Assembly: GCA_015057525.1 (NCBI GenBank)
Contig: SVEE01000002.1
Coordinates: 336,261 to 400,260, forward strand
Direction of reading: 5' to 3'
From: Lachnospiraceae bacterium
GTDB lineage: Bacteria > Bacillota > Clostridia > Lachnospirales > Lachnospiraceae
Length of the DNA: 64,000 nucleotides
A model generated the notes under the pieces. It had not been told where the DNA came from. It was given only the letters and a program-made list of their open reading frames with translations, and did no database searches. The translations under genes and the position numbers were made by a program. This document shows positions 19,039 to 27,293 of this stretch, piece by piece; position 1 is the stretch's first letter, and each line of letters begins with the position of its first letter.

Positions 19039-19076
19039 AAAGAATGTCGGAGCTTATTTAAACTCCGACATTCTTT
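19039..19076 (-). terminator. Intrinsic terminator of the htrA-like gene
   Basis: Perfect 14-bp stem (arms 19039-19052 and 19063-19076) 20 bases after the protease stop codon, followed on the minus strand by a short T-run. Confidence 0.8.
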
Positions 19077-19095
19077 ATTAATCCCTGATAATACT

Positions 19096-20460
19096 TTATT
19101 CTTCTGACTCAGGTTGTTTTCCTAAAATAACATTATATGTTTTTTCAATATATTCGCCATTATCATCAATCATAGCTACTACTTCCACTTCTGTACCTTT
19201 TTCATAGTATTCAAGTAAAGCTACTAGTTCTTCTGCAGAAGAAATACTCTGACCATCAAATTTAACAATTATTGATTCAAGCTCCATTCCTGCTGCTTCA
19301 GCCGCTGATTTATCTGAAAACTCAGTAATATATGCTCCTGCTGGCACATTATATATTGTAGCAGTTGTAGAATCTATAGTTTGACATGAGATTCCTAAAT
19401 AACCTCTTCTTTCTTCTGGAACCTTTTCCTTTGTTTCCTGATTCATTAATTCCTCTAAAATACTTTCTACTGCACTTATAGGAATCGCATATCCCATACC
19501 TTCGACCTCAGTAGAAGCATACTTCGATGAATTAATACCTATAACCTCTCCACTCATATTAAGAAGTGCTCCTCCACTGTTACCCGGATTGATTGCTGCA
19601 TCTGTCTGAATAAGAGGTGTTGTATTAGTTGAAACTATTCTATCCTTTGCACTAATAATACCTGTTGTAACTGACTGCCCATAACCTAATGCGTTACCAA
19701 TTGCAACAACTTGTTCTCCAACCTTAAGCTCGTCTGAATTACCTATTGTTGCTATTTTTATGGAATTCATAGTTTCATCTGATATATCTTTTAAATCAAC
19801 CGAAATAACTGCTAAATCATTATCAACATCTGTTCCTTTAACATTTGCCTCATATACAGCACCATCAATAAAACATACTGACACAGTTTCGGCACCCGAT
19901 ACAACATGATTGTTTGTAACCATTAATAACTCCGATTCATTTGTATCAATAATTATTCCTGAACCAGAACCTTCAGACTCATATTCATAAGTCCCGCCAA
20001 ACACTCCAAAATCATATTCTGTTACTGCCTTTATTGTAATAGCAACAACAGAAGGCATAACATTTTCTGCTATATCCGATACATCTAAACTCTGTGAGTC
20101 CATATCACCATCAGCTAAGGTTGTGGTTGCTGGAATTATTTCAGTACCATTATCAACTACTTCTTCAGCATCTTGAGTAGCTTCTGTTGACTCTTCTGTT
20201 ACATCATCTATGTTCTCTTCCACATCAACAGATACTTCTGTATTCTTATCTTTATCCTTTGAAAATATATTATCAACAAGTGTAAAGGAGCCACCTGCAG
20301 CTGCACCAAACAAGGCGCCACATAATGTAAATGCTATAGCTTTCTTAAAAAAGGCACCATATGATTTATTTTTCTTGCCTTTTTCCTTTTTATCAGATTG
20401 ACCATGTTCTGTATTCAAATATCCATCATGATTTGTAAAATTATTGTCCATATCTTCCAT
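19096..20460 (-). CDS. HtrA/DegP-like S1C serine protease
   Basis: 454-residue membrane-anchored trypsin-like protease that degrades or refolds misfolded envelope proteins. Layout: charged cytosolic N-terminus, one transmembrane helix (about 33-55), an acidic Thr/Glu linker, the protease domain with catalytic His in VTNNHVVSGAE (near 182), Asp in VDNDLAVISV (near 213) and Ser in INPGNSGGALL (near 293), then one PDZ domain (about 345-440, RRGYLGISCQ). All three catalytic residues are present. Own terminator downstream; znuA-end of the zinc operon lies upstream with a 73-base gap. Confidence 0.94.
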   Translation of the reverse strand: MEDMDNNFTNHDGYLNTEHGQSDKKEKGKKNKSYGAFFKKAIAFTLCGALFGAAAGGSFTLVDNIFSKDKDKNTEVSVDVEENIDDVTEESTEATQDAEEVVDNGTEIIPATTTLADGDMDSQSLDVSDIAENVMPSVVAITIKAVTEYDFGVFGGTYEYESEGSGSGIIIDTNESELLMVTNNHVVSGAETVSVCFIDGAVYEANVKGTDVDNDLAVISVDLKDISDETMNSIKIATIGNSDELKVGEQVVAIGNALGYGQSVTTGIISAKDRIVSTNTTPLIQTDAAINPGNSGGALLNMSGEVIGINSSKYASTEVEGMGYAIPISAVESILEELMNQETKEKVPEERRGYLGISCQTIDSTTATIYNVPAGAYITEFSDKSAAEAAGMELESIIVKFDGQSISSAEELVALLEYYEKGTEVEVVAMIDDNGEYIEKTYNVILGKQPESEE

Positions 20461-20533
20461 CCTTTCTTTTTTCTTATCATAACTTTAATACATGTTAAAA
20501 TTTTGATAAAATTGTCAAGATTGTGTGAACAGA

Positions 20534-21538
20534 CTACTGACATCCAAGGGCCTGTTTAAGTATTTCCAAGTTGTCCTGCATTATACTAATATATGATTCC
20601 CCAGCATCTAATTGTTCTTTTGTCATAGATTGCATTGAATTCATTTCTAAAATTGTCTGATTTTTAGCTATTGTTGAATCTATTATGGTTTGTGCTAAAT
20701 CACGGTTAGAGCCTTTTTCTATAAGAATAACTGGTATATTTAATTCATCAATCTTTTTAGCAAGAAATGTAACCGTTTCAAAACTAGCCTCTGCATCTGC
20801 AGAACAACCTGAAAATGCCGCATAATATTCAATATTATAATCTCTCATCATATAAATATACGGAAATCTGTCGCCAAATAATACAGTATTATATTGGGAA
20901 CTACTTGCCATCTGAGCATATAACGAATCTAAGTTTTCAAGTTCCATCATATAATTATCTAAATTTTCTTTATAGATATCCTTATTATCAGCATCAATTT
21001 GACTCATAACCTGACATATCCTATCGCAGATGACCATTGCGTTATTAATTGATAACCACACATGCTCATCGTACTGAGCAAAATCATTATCATGCTCTGT
21101 TTCTTCCGCCTCATGGTCGTGTTCATGCTCCTCGGAATCCTGCATTCCCTCAACAAACTCTTCTTCCTTAAGGTTATCTCCCAAGGTTTCCATCATATTT
21201 ATCACTATCATTTCTTCGTTTGTCGCCTCTGCTAAAATATCCTCAACCCACGAGTCAGATATGCCACCACCGTATATAAATACATCACAATCAGATATTG
21301 TTATTATATCATCAGCAGAAGGTTGAAAGCTGTGCATATCAACTCCAGTATCACCTAGTAATATAATTTCAATATTTTCATTATTTCCAACAACCTGTTT
21401 AGTCCAATCATATTGAGAAAACATTGTACATACAATTGTAATTTTATCAGATGAATTTCCTATAATTCCTTGGCCACAGCCAGTACAAGAAACAACCATC
21501 ATTACACTAATTAAAAATAAAGCTATTATTTTTTTCAT
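20534..21538 (-). CDS. znuA: Zinc ABC transporter substrate-binding lipoprotein ZnuA
   Basis: 334 residues. Lipoprotein signal with lipobox SCTGC (Cys21). Cluster A-I metal-binding protein: MHSFQPSADD (His ligand), a mobile acidic His-rich loop (EEHEHDHEAEETEHDND) typical of zinc-specific members, then DEHVWLS and AFSGCSADAEAS. Last gene of the znuC-znuB-lipoprotein-zur-znuA operon; its ATG shares one base with the zur stop codon. Regulation by zinc through the paired palindromes at 24199-24272 is inferred. Confidence 0.93.
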   Translation of the reverse strand: MKKIIALFLISVMMVVSCTGCGQGIIGNSSDKITIVCTMFSQYDWTKQVVGNNENIEIILLGDTGVDMHSFQPSADDIITISDCDVFIYGGGISDSWVEDILAEATNEEMIVINMMETLGDNLKEEEFVEGMQDSEEHEHDHEAEETEHDNDFAQYDEHVWLSINNAMVICDRICQVMSQIDADNKDIYKENLDNYMMELENLDSLYAQMASSSQYNTVLFGDRFPYIYMMRDYNIEYYAAFSGCSADAEASFETVTFLAKKIDELNIPVILIEKGSNRDLAQTIIDSTIAKNQTILEMNSMQSMTKEQLDAGESYISIMQDNLEILKQALGCQ

Positions 21539-21957
21539 TACTCATCTGCTCCTTCGCTACAATCATGGCACATACCATATAGCATTGATGTTTTACATTC
21601 CAAAAGAAATTTGTGATGTTCATAAATATGTTTTTGAAAATCTGCCATAAAAGAACAATCCATATGATAAATTCGACCACAGCCTGTGCACTTCATATGA
21701 AGGTGGTTGTGGCATTTTTCTGAGGACTCAATGAACTGGTAGGTTGCTTTAACGCCACCTTCTCCAACATGCTTAAGCAATTTACCATCTTTTTCTAATT
21801 TATCTAGATATCTATAAATTGTAGTAACATTTATATCTGTCCCAGTATCTTCTTTAATATGATTTTCAATTTCCTTTACGCTGACAGCATCATCCTTGTG
21901 CCTACTTAAATACTCAAGTATCTTTGTTCTTTTTTCTGTAGAATAATTATTCTTCAT
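21538..21957 (-). CDS. zur: Fur-family metalloregulator, probably Zur
   Basis: 139-residue Fur-family repressor. N-terminal winged helix (VSVKEIENHIKEDTGTDINVTTIYRYLDKL) and a dimerisation/metal domain with HNHLHMKCTGCGRIYHMDC and a second CxxC-type site near the C-terminus (MLYGMCHDC), the structural zinc site of Zur and other Fur proteins. Its position inside a zinc uptake operon makes Zur the best assignment; Fur and PerR cannot be excluded by sequence alone. It would sense zinc and repress its own operon. Confidence 0.9.
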   Translation of the reverse strand: MKNNYSTEKRTKILEYLSRHKDDAVSVKEIENHIKEDTGTDINVTTIYRYLDKLEKDGKLLKHVGEGGVKATYQFIESSEKCHNHLHMKCTGCGRIYHMDCSFMADFQKHIYEHHKFLLECKTSMLYGMCHDCSEGADE

Positions 21958-21983
21958 ATATACTCCTATAAAGCTTTTTACAA

Positions 21984-22592
21984 CTACTCTATTACAATTA
22001 TTTCATCAACATCAAGATAATAATACTCAAAATCTTCTTCGATATAACTGCTAAACGTACCTGTTATCTGTATTTCCGCATCTTCTTTGGGATATTCGTC
22101 TGGATACACATGTGTGCCATTATCCCAAATAAACTCTAAACCATTTTGACAACAAGCTTGAGCATCCTTAATCATTACATAGTGATAGTAATTATCCATA
22201 ACATCATAATACATAGGATAATAGGTTCCAGAAACCTTTATAGTTTTACCTAAATAATCCTCTGCTGAATACATCATATTATAGACTTGAACATATACCA
22301 TATTGGGAGTTAGAACCGTTAAATCGATATCTACATTCGGGTCTGCATCTCCAACAGGCTCCTCATATTCATAATCTGTTATTTCTGTTGGTGCACCTGT
22401 ATCTTCAAAAACTACAACCTCTGTCGTTGTAGCTTCTGTTGTTGTCCCCTCAGTTGTAGGTGCTATAGTTGTAAAAAGAGATTCTGTTGTAACAACTGGT
22501 TGTCTTTTCTTTTTATCGTTACAACCAACAACTATTACAAGTATTATACAAAGCAATGCACATAGAATTGGATATTTTTTAACGTTTTTCAT
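21984..22592 (-). CDS. Zinc-operon lipoprotein of unknown function with Cys-Cys motif
   Basis: 202 residues. Signal peptide with lipobox ending at Cys24 (VVGCNDKK), a Thr/Glu-rich linker (TTEGTTTEATTTE) and a compact domain (about 95-202) rich in Tyr, with GKTIKVSGTYYPMYYD and DAQACCQNGLEFIW, then a closing strand (YYLDVDEIIVIE). The strand pattern looks OB-fold-like and the vicinal Cys pair resembles that in YcgQ/TIGR03943 proteins, which are Zur-controlled in Bacillus. Location between znuB (stop/start overlapping) and zur supports a role in zinc capture or delivery at the cell surface; that is inference. Confidence 0.75.
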   Translation of the reverse strand: MKNVKKYPILCALLCIILVIVVGCNDKKKRQPVVTTESLFTTIAPTTEGTTTEATTTEVVVFEDTGAPTEITDYEYEEPVGDADPNVDIDLTVLTPNMVYVQVYNMMYSAEDYLGKTIKVSGTYYPMYYDVMDNYYHYVMIKDAQACCQNGLEFIWDNGTHVYPDEYPKEDAEIQITGTFSSYIEEDFEYYYLDVDEIIVIE

Positions 22593-23446
22593 TATTCCTT
22601 AACTCCTCTAATAAACATTCCTACTATAGCAAATATAATAAACACTGTAATATCAACAACAACGATTGTAGAACCAACTGGTGTTGTTTCAAGTAAAGAT
22701 ATAAACAATCCTAAAACAGATGATATTATACTAAGAATTCCCGAACAAATGACAACTGCCTTAAAATTTTTGAAAACTCTCATAGCTGAAAGGGCTGGAA
22801 AAATAACAAGAGCAGAAATAAGCAGAGAGCCCACCAAATTCATGGCAAGAACTATAATAACCGCAGTTATAACTGCCATAAGCATATTATATGCTCCAGC
22901 TCTAACACCTGTAGCCTTAGCAAAATCCTCATCAAATGTAACTGCAAATATCTTATTATAAAACAAAAGATAAAATACAAGTACAATAATGGACATAGCT
23001 ATACAAAGAATTACATCCAATTCACTAAGAGTAAGTATTGATGTAGCGCCAAACAAAGTAGAACAAACATCTCCTGCCACATTAGGAGAATCTGAATTCT
23101 TGTTCACTACCATATATCCTATTGCCAAAGATGCCACTGACATCATGGCAATTATTGCATCACCATTTATTTTAGTATTATTTCCTGTTTTTAACATTAA
23201 AATTGCTGAAACTATAGTTACAGGCAATATAAGAAGCATGTTGTTTGAAAGACTCATCACCATAGCTATGGACATAGCCGCAAAAGCAACATGGGATAAT
23301 CCATCACCAATGAAAGAATATCTCTTTAAAACCAATGTAACTCCTAATAAAGAAGAACAAAAAGCTATCAAAACGCCCACAAGTAAAGCTCTTCTAACAA
23401 ATGGAAACTCTAAATAAAATTGTAAGGATTCTATAATTTCATTCAT
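22592..23446 (-). CDS. znuB: Zinc ABC transporter permease ZnuB
   Basis: 284-residue ABC-3 family permease with about eight transmembrane helices; GDGLSHVAFAAM near residue 48 and the cytosolic coupling region FDEDFAKATGVRAG (near 175) are family signatures. It forms the membrane channel with ZnuC as ATPase and ZnuA as receptor. Stop and start overlap with znuC upstream and with the lipoprotein gene downstream, so translation is probably coupled. Confidence 0.95.
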   Translation of the reverse strand: MNEIIESLQFYLEFPFVRRALLVGVLIAFCSSLLGVTLVLKRYSFIGDGLSHVAFAAMSIAMVMSLSNNMLLILPVTIVSAILMLKTGNNTKINGDAIIAMMSVASLAIGYMVVNKNSDSPNVAGDVCSTLFGATSILTLSELDVILCIAMSIIVLVFYLLFYNKIFAVTFDEDFAKATGVRAGAYNMLMAVITAVIIVLAMNLVGSLLISALVIFPALSAMRVFKNFKAVVICSGILSIISSVLGLFISLLETTPVGSTIVVVDITVFIIFAIVGMFIRGVKE

Positions 23447-24156
23447 TAATTCCCACCCCCATTATCACTTGTAAACATTTTACCTGTTTTACTTTTAAGA
23501 TAATCATTAGTAGACTCAAAAAATTCAGGTTTATCACTAACATGAAGTATTTTAGTGGCATATTTTAAAGCGGCATGCATATCATGAGAAACCATGATAA
23601 TTGTAATACCTTCTTTATTTAAACTTTTGATAAGCTCGTACATCTCATGGGTAACCTTAGGATCAAGACCAGCTACAGGTTCATCAAGCAATAACATTTT
23701 GCTTGTTGCACAAAGAGCTCTTGCAAGTAGAACTCTCTGCTGCTGTCCACCTGACAAATCTCTATAGCATTTTTTGCCCATATCTTCTATTCCTAATCTC
23801 TTCATATTATCCAGAGCAATATTTTTTTCTTCCTTTGTATAAAATGGTCGAAGTCCACTGTGATTAAGAAAGCCGGACATAACAATTTCCTTAACTGATG
23901 CAGGAAAATCCTTTTGTACAATAGTTTGCTGAGGAAGATATCCTATTTCGTTCTTTTTAAGTCCATCACCCATCGTAATACTACCACTCATAGGTGTTCT
24001 TAATCCTAACAGAGTCTTCATCAGAGTACTTTTACCTGAACCATTCTCTCCCAATATGCAAAGATAATCGCCACTATTTATATTAAAAGTAAGACCTTCA
24101 ACAACTGTCTTACCCTCGTATCCAAGAGATACATTTTCACAAGCTAATAACGACAT
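23446..24156 (-). CDS. znuC: Zinc ABC transporter ATP-binding protein ZnuC
   Basis: 236-residue ABC ATPase: Walker A GENGSGKSTLMKTLLG, Q-loop LPQQTIV, signature LSGGQQQRVLLARAL, Walker B MLLLDEPVAGLD and switch His in MVSHDM. Family position (ZnuC/MntB type) follows from short length and the operon. First gene of the operon, 43 bases from the palindrome-flanked promoter. Confidence 0.95.
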   Translation of the reverse strand: MSLLACENVSLGYEGKTVVEGLTFNINSGDYLCILGENGSGKSTLMKTLLGLRTPMSGSITMGDGLKKNEIGYLPQQTIVQKDFPASVKEIVMSGFLNHSGLRPFYTKEEKNIALDNMKRLGIEDMGKKCYRDLSGGQQQRVLLARALCATSKMLLLDEPVAGLDPKVTHEMYELIKSLNKEGITIIMVSHDMHAALKYATKILHVSDKPEFFESTNDYLKSKTGKMFTSDNGGGN

Positions 24157-24198
24157 TTATTTACCTAATCCCTTTCAAAAAGTACCTTTAACAAAAAA

Positions 24199-24272
24199 AT
24201 GCAAATCATTTGCATTTTGTATTTTACTTCCAATCAAGTAGTACTGTCAAGTACATTTGCAAATGATTTGCA
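24199..24272 (-). promoter_or_regulatory. znu promoter flanked by two Zur-like palindromes
   Basis: Minus strand: TTGACA (24245-24250) and TAAAAT (24221-24226) with an 18-base spacer. A perfect palindrome, ATGCAAATCATTTGCAT (24199-24215), covers the expected transcription start, and a second copy of the core, TGCAAATGATTTGCA (24258-24272), lies just upstream of the -35 box. The 7-1-7 symmetry fits a Fur-family operator. Zinc response is inferred. Confidence 0.85.
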
Positions 24273-24284
24273 TTTTTTAATTAT

Positions 24285-24965
24285 TTAAAGTTTAAAGGGA
24301 ACTGAATCCATTATTTTTACTTCATTTTCTCTCACAAAGCAATCATATACAAGTATATTTACACCATTGTTATACGCATTTACTAAGGCATCTCCAAACT
24401 CTTTATGTTTATCCCAAGCAGGGGTAAAATAGTCTACATCTTTCATTTGAATTACAAAAAATATATAAGCTTCGTATCCATCCTCTATGGCACTTATAAG
24501 CTCATTGATATGTTTAATACCCCTATTGGTTGGTGCATCAGGAAAACTCACCACATTGTCATTCTCAAGTGTAACACCCTTTACTTCTATAAATATTTTT
24601 CTATTACCTGCCTCAATGTAAAAATCAAATCTGGAGCTACCATAGGTTTTCTCACGCTTAATTAAGCTTACTTCTTGGAAAATATTCTGGTTAGCAAGCC
24701 ATTCTTCAACCAAAGCATTAGGAAGCTGAGAATCTATATTTATAAATCTTTCACCTTTTTTAACGGTAACTAGGTCATATCCAGTTTTTCTGTTTGGATT
24801 ATCGCTTTTCTCCAGATAACATTCTGCTCCGCTTATCAGTATTTCTCTACATCTTCCAGTATTTTTCACATGTACAGTTTCTATCTTACCATCTATCTCT
24901 ACATGAGCAATAAATCTATTTGGTCTATCTATAAATTTTCCTTTGACAATATTTTTGTATTCCAT
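24285..24965 (-). CDS. sfsA: SfsA family DNA/RNA nuclease-like protein
   Basis: 226-residue SfsA protein: N-terminal OB-like domain (FIDRPNRFIAHVEIDGK, HVKNTGRC) and a C-terminal restriction-endonuclease-like fold with the acidic motif SRFDFY and the IEVKGVTL strand (D...ExK type). SfsA was named for sugar fermentation stimulation in E. coli and members have nuclease-like active sites. It lies between the zinc operon and the G3E GTPase genes; a hairpin terminator separates it from the latter, so it probably has its own transcript. Confidence 0.92.
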   Translation of the reverse strand: MEYKNIVKGKFIDRPNRFIAHVEIDGKIETVHVKNTGRCREILISGAECYLEKSDNPNRKTGYDLVTVKKGERFINIDSQLPNALVEEWLANQNIFQEVSLIKREKTYGSSRFDFYIEAGNRKIFIEVKGVTLENDNVVSFPDAPTNRGIKHINELISAIEDGYEAYIFFVIQMKDVDYFTPAWDKHKEFGDALVNAYNNGVNILVYDCFVRENEVKIMDSVPFKL

Positions 24966-24977
24966 ACCCCAAAATCA

Positions 24978-25008
24978 AATCACACACCCAATATTGGATG
25001 TGTGATTT
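24978..25008 (-). terminator. Intrinsic terminator between the G3E GTPase gene and sfsA
   Basis: 10-bp stem AAATCACACA / TGTGTGATTT (24978-24987, 24999-25008), extended by a CCA/TGG inner stem, 5 bases after the GTPase stop codon on the minus strand. Confidence 0.7.
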
Positions 25009-25012
25009 ATCC

Positions 25013-25987
25013 TTAATTAAAATATACTAATTCTTCCTCAGCAGGCTTTGCAATATCAACCTTTGTTGCCTTAAGAACTGGTCCTTCACCCTCAAACTCA
25101 GGATAAAATTCCTTATCTATAGTTGCTGTAACCTGAACCCACTGTCTATCTTTTAAATGCTTAGCAGCATCAAAATAACATTTAAAACCTATAAACGCTA
25201 TATCATCAGCACAGCAAGTCATCGCAAATCTACCTGGAACAAACTCATTAGCCTTATAATTAGAAGGCTTATGAACCATAGCCTTGAAGGTAATCTTTTT
25301 ACCAACATACTTATCTGGATTATCACAGGAATCGATATACCAAATACCAAAATCCTCATCCTCAAGTTCAATTACTGGCTTATCGATATCAAATGGTAAA
25401 TCCAATTCATCATCGTCAACTTCAGGAATTCCGTCTTTATTCTCGAAAATAACCTGTGCCCTTCTGTTGACAGCTCTTATGCTTCTCCTATATTCTGCCT
25501 TTTTTGTATTTTCATCACAACGATTAAATATAATCATATCCGCAGTGGAAAGCTGTTCCATCATCATAGCCTTCATATTTGCAACATACACATCAAATGT
25601 AGATGCATCTACGAATGTTATTACCTGTACAACAGTCCATCCCTTTGGAACTCTTATAGAAAATAACTTCTCCATTTTCCATGTTCCATTATATTCAATC
25701 ATTACCTTTTTAGGCTTGTACTTATCCTGTAAATCAAGAAGATATTCTGTATTTAGGTCTGTATCTTCAATATATTCAACGAAGATATTCTTACTTTTTA
25801 AGCTATCTTCATCATATTCCTCAATACCTTCCTCACAAACAAGCAGTAAGGTTGGTTCCCCCTCTGTAAAATCTCTATCAAGAAGAGTCTCATTAGCAAA
25901 GGTAGTCTTTCCACTTTCAAGAAAGCCCATAAACATATATACAGGTATCTCTTCTATTTTGTTCATATTAGTCATATTTCTAACCAC
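25013..25987 (-). CDS. G3E (CobW-like) GTPase fused to a YcgQ-like Cys-Cys domain
   Basis: 324 residues. The first 200 are a P-loop GTPase of the G3E class: Walker A GFLESGKTTFANE (about 22-34), EEGIEEYDE switch region, and NRCDE as the guanine-specificity motif. The usual CxCC metal motif after switch I is missing. The last 110 residues are a separate strand-rich domain (GKKITFKAMVHKP, GRFAMTCCADDIAFIGFKC) like that of YcgQ/TIGR03943 proteins. It lies 35 bases behind the His-rich CobW-type gene. A metal-delivery role is inferred from domain and neighbours. The exact start is uncertain among three nearby ATGs. Confidence 0.75.
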   Translation of the reverse strand: MVRNMTNMNKIEEIPVYMFMGFLESGKTTFANETLLDRDFTEGEPTLLLVCEEGIEEYDEDSLKSKNIFVEYIEDTDLNTEYLLDLQDKYKPKKVMIEYNGTWKMEKLFSIRVPKGWTVVQVITFVDASTFDVYVANMKAMMMEQLSTADMIIFNRCDENTKKAEYRRSIRAVNRRAQVIFENKDGIPEVDDDELDLPFDIDKPVIELEDEDFGIWYIDSCDNPDKYVGKKITFKAMVHKPSNYKANEFVPGRFAMTCCADDIAFIGFKCYFDAAKHLKDRQWVQVTATIDKEFYPEFEGEGPVLKATKVDIAKPAEEELVYFN

Positions 25988-26022
25988 GTTTCTTTCTATA
26001 TATAAATATCTATAAGCAACTT

Positions 26023-27234
26023 TTATTTAAGTTTAAATAATATTTCTAGTTCATCTTCCTTTAAGTTACTACCAATTACACATAACTTTCCAGTGTAATC
26101 TGGCTTACCTTTTCTAAGTTCATATTCACCTGGAACAAGATCAAAGTAAATCCAATCATTAGAATCACTAGGAACTATACCTTTGGCTCTTAAAATAATA
26201 CCATATTTGTCACAGTCATCAGCTAATGCCTCAAGGATAGTCTTCATCTCATCCTCTGTAAATTTAACAGCGGTCTCTTTACCCCAGCTTGTAAATACCT
26301 CATCTGCATGGTGATGGTGATCATGACATCCACAAGTGCATCCCTCACCATGTTCATGGTGATGTTCATGATGGTGTTCGTGATGACAGCATTCATGCTC
26401 ATCATGGTCATGGTGATGCTCGTGATGACAGCATTCATGCTCATCGTGGTCATGGTGATGCTCGTGATGACAGCACTCATGCTCATCGTGGTCATGGTGA
26501 TGCTCGTGATGACAGCACTCGTGCTCATCGTGGTCATGATGATGCTCGTGATGACAGCACTCGTGTTCATCGTGATGATGTCCATGATGATGGTGATGTG
26601 CAGCTTCCTCTGCTTCTTTAAGCATTGCTTCAAGAGTATTTGAATGCTCCATGGCTTCACGTATTACATTTCCATCAATATTATCCCAAGGTGTAGTTAT
26701 TATTTCTGCATCCTTGTTATGCTCTCTTAACAATTTAACTGTATCAGCAATTTTCTTATCATCTGCATTCTGAGTACGGCTTAAAACAATTGTACCCGCA
26801 CTTTCCACCTGATTATTAAAGAACTCACCGAAATTCTTCATATACATTTTACATTTTAAAACATCTACTACTGTTGTAGCACTATTTATCTCTACATCAG
26901 CCTGCGCCTTAACATCTTCTACTGCCTTAATTACATCAGAAAGCTTACCTACACCTGATGGTTCAATTATAACTCTATCAGGAGAATACTCATCAATAAC
27001 CTTTTTCAAAGCCGTACCGAAATCTCCAACTAATGAGCAACATATACAACCTGAATTCATTTCAGTTATTTCTATTCCTGCTTCCTTCAAAAAGCCACCA
27101 TCTATACCAATCTCACCAAATTCATTTTCAATGAGTACAAGTTTTTCTCCAGTAAATGCTTCAGCAATAAGCTTCTTAATAAGTGTAGTCTTACCAGCAC
27201 CTAAAAAACCTGATAATATATCTATCTTTGTCAT
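26023..27234 (-). CDS. CobW/ZNG1-type G3E GTPase with tandem His/Cys-rich metal-binding repeats
   Basis: 403-residue G3E GTPase: Walker A GFLGAGKTTLIKKL, the metal-binding motif GCICCS, EPSGVGK (Walker B region) and SRTQNAD (in place of NKxD). A His/Cys-rich insert (about residues 215-315) holds five copies of a 14-residue unit DEHECCHHEHHHDH, followed by GCTCGCHDHHHH. Then the CobW C-terminal domain (EVFTSWGKETAVKF ... YGIILRAKG). ZNG1/YciC-type proteins are zinc metallochaperones; the location near the znu operon agrees. No Zur-like palindrome was seen directly upstream, so its regulation is open. Confidence 0.9.
   Translation of the reverse strand: MTKIDILSGFLGAGKTTLIKKLIAEAFTGEKLVLIENEFGEIGIDGGFLKEAGIEITEMNSGCICCSLVGDFGTALKKVIDEYSPDRVIIEPSGVGKLSDVIKAVEDVKAQADVEINSATTVVDVLKCKMYMKNFGEFFNNQVESAGTIVLSRTQNADDKKIADTVKLLREHNKDAEIITTPWDNIDGNVIREAMEHSNTLEAMLKEAEEAAHHHHHGHHHDEHECCHHEHHHDHDEHECCHHEHHHDHDEHECCHHEHHHDHDEHECCHHEHHHDHDEHECCHHEHHHEHHHEHGEGCTCGCHDHHHHADEVFTSWGKETAVKFTEDEMKTILEALADDCDKYGIILRAKGIVPSDSNDWIYFDLVPGEYELRKGKPDYTGKLCVIGSNLKEDELEILFKLK
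26382..26591 (-). repeat. Five tandem 42-bp repeats inside the CobW-type gene
   Basis: Units begin at 26382, 26424, 26466, 26508 and 26550, exactly 42 bases apart. The first four are nearly identical, the fifth decays at its end. Each encodes 14 residues with 7-8 His, 2 Cys and several acidic residues. In-frame length keeps the reading frame if copy number changes. Confidence 0.93.
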
Positions 27235-27293
27235 CTAACCTTTCCTCCTAATATAAATAATTTCAAGAAACAATTTATTATTCTAATTTCATC

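Noticed and set aside
26382..26591. Tandem repeat considered as a CRISPR array
   Set aside because: Units abut with no spacers and are in frame with a CobW-type gene; no cas gene nearby.
26308..26643. 111-codon plus-strand frame over the His-rich repeats
   Set aside because: It is antisense to the His/Cys repeats of the CobW-type gene; the frame is open only because CAT/CAC-rich repeats have no stops on the other strand. Methionine/valine-only composition is not protein-like.
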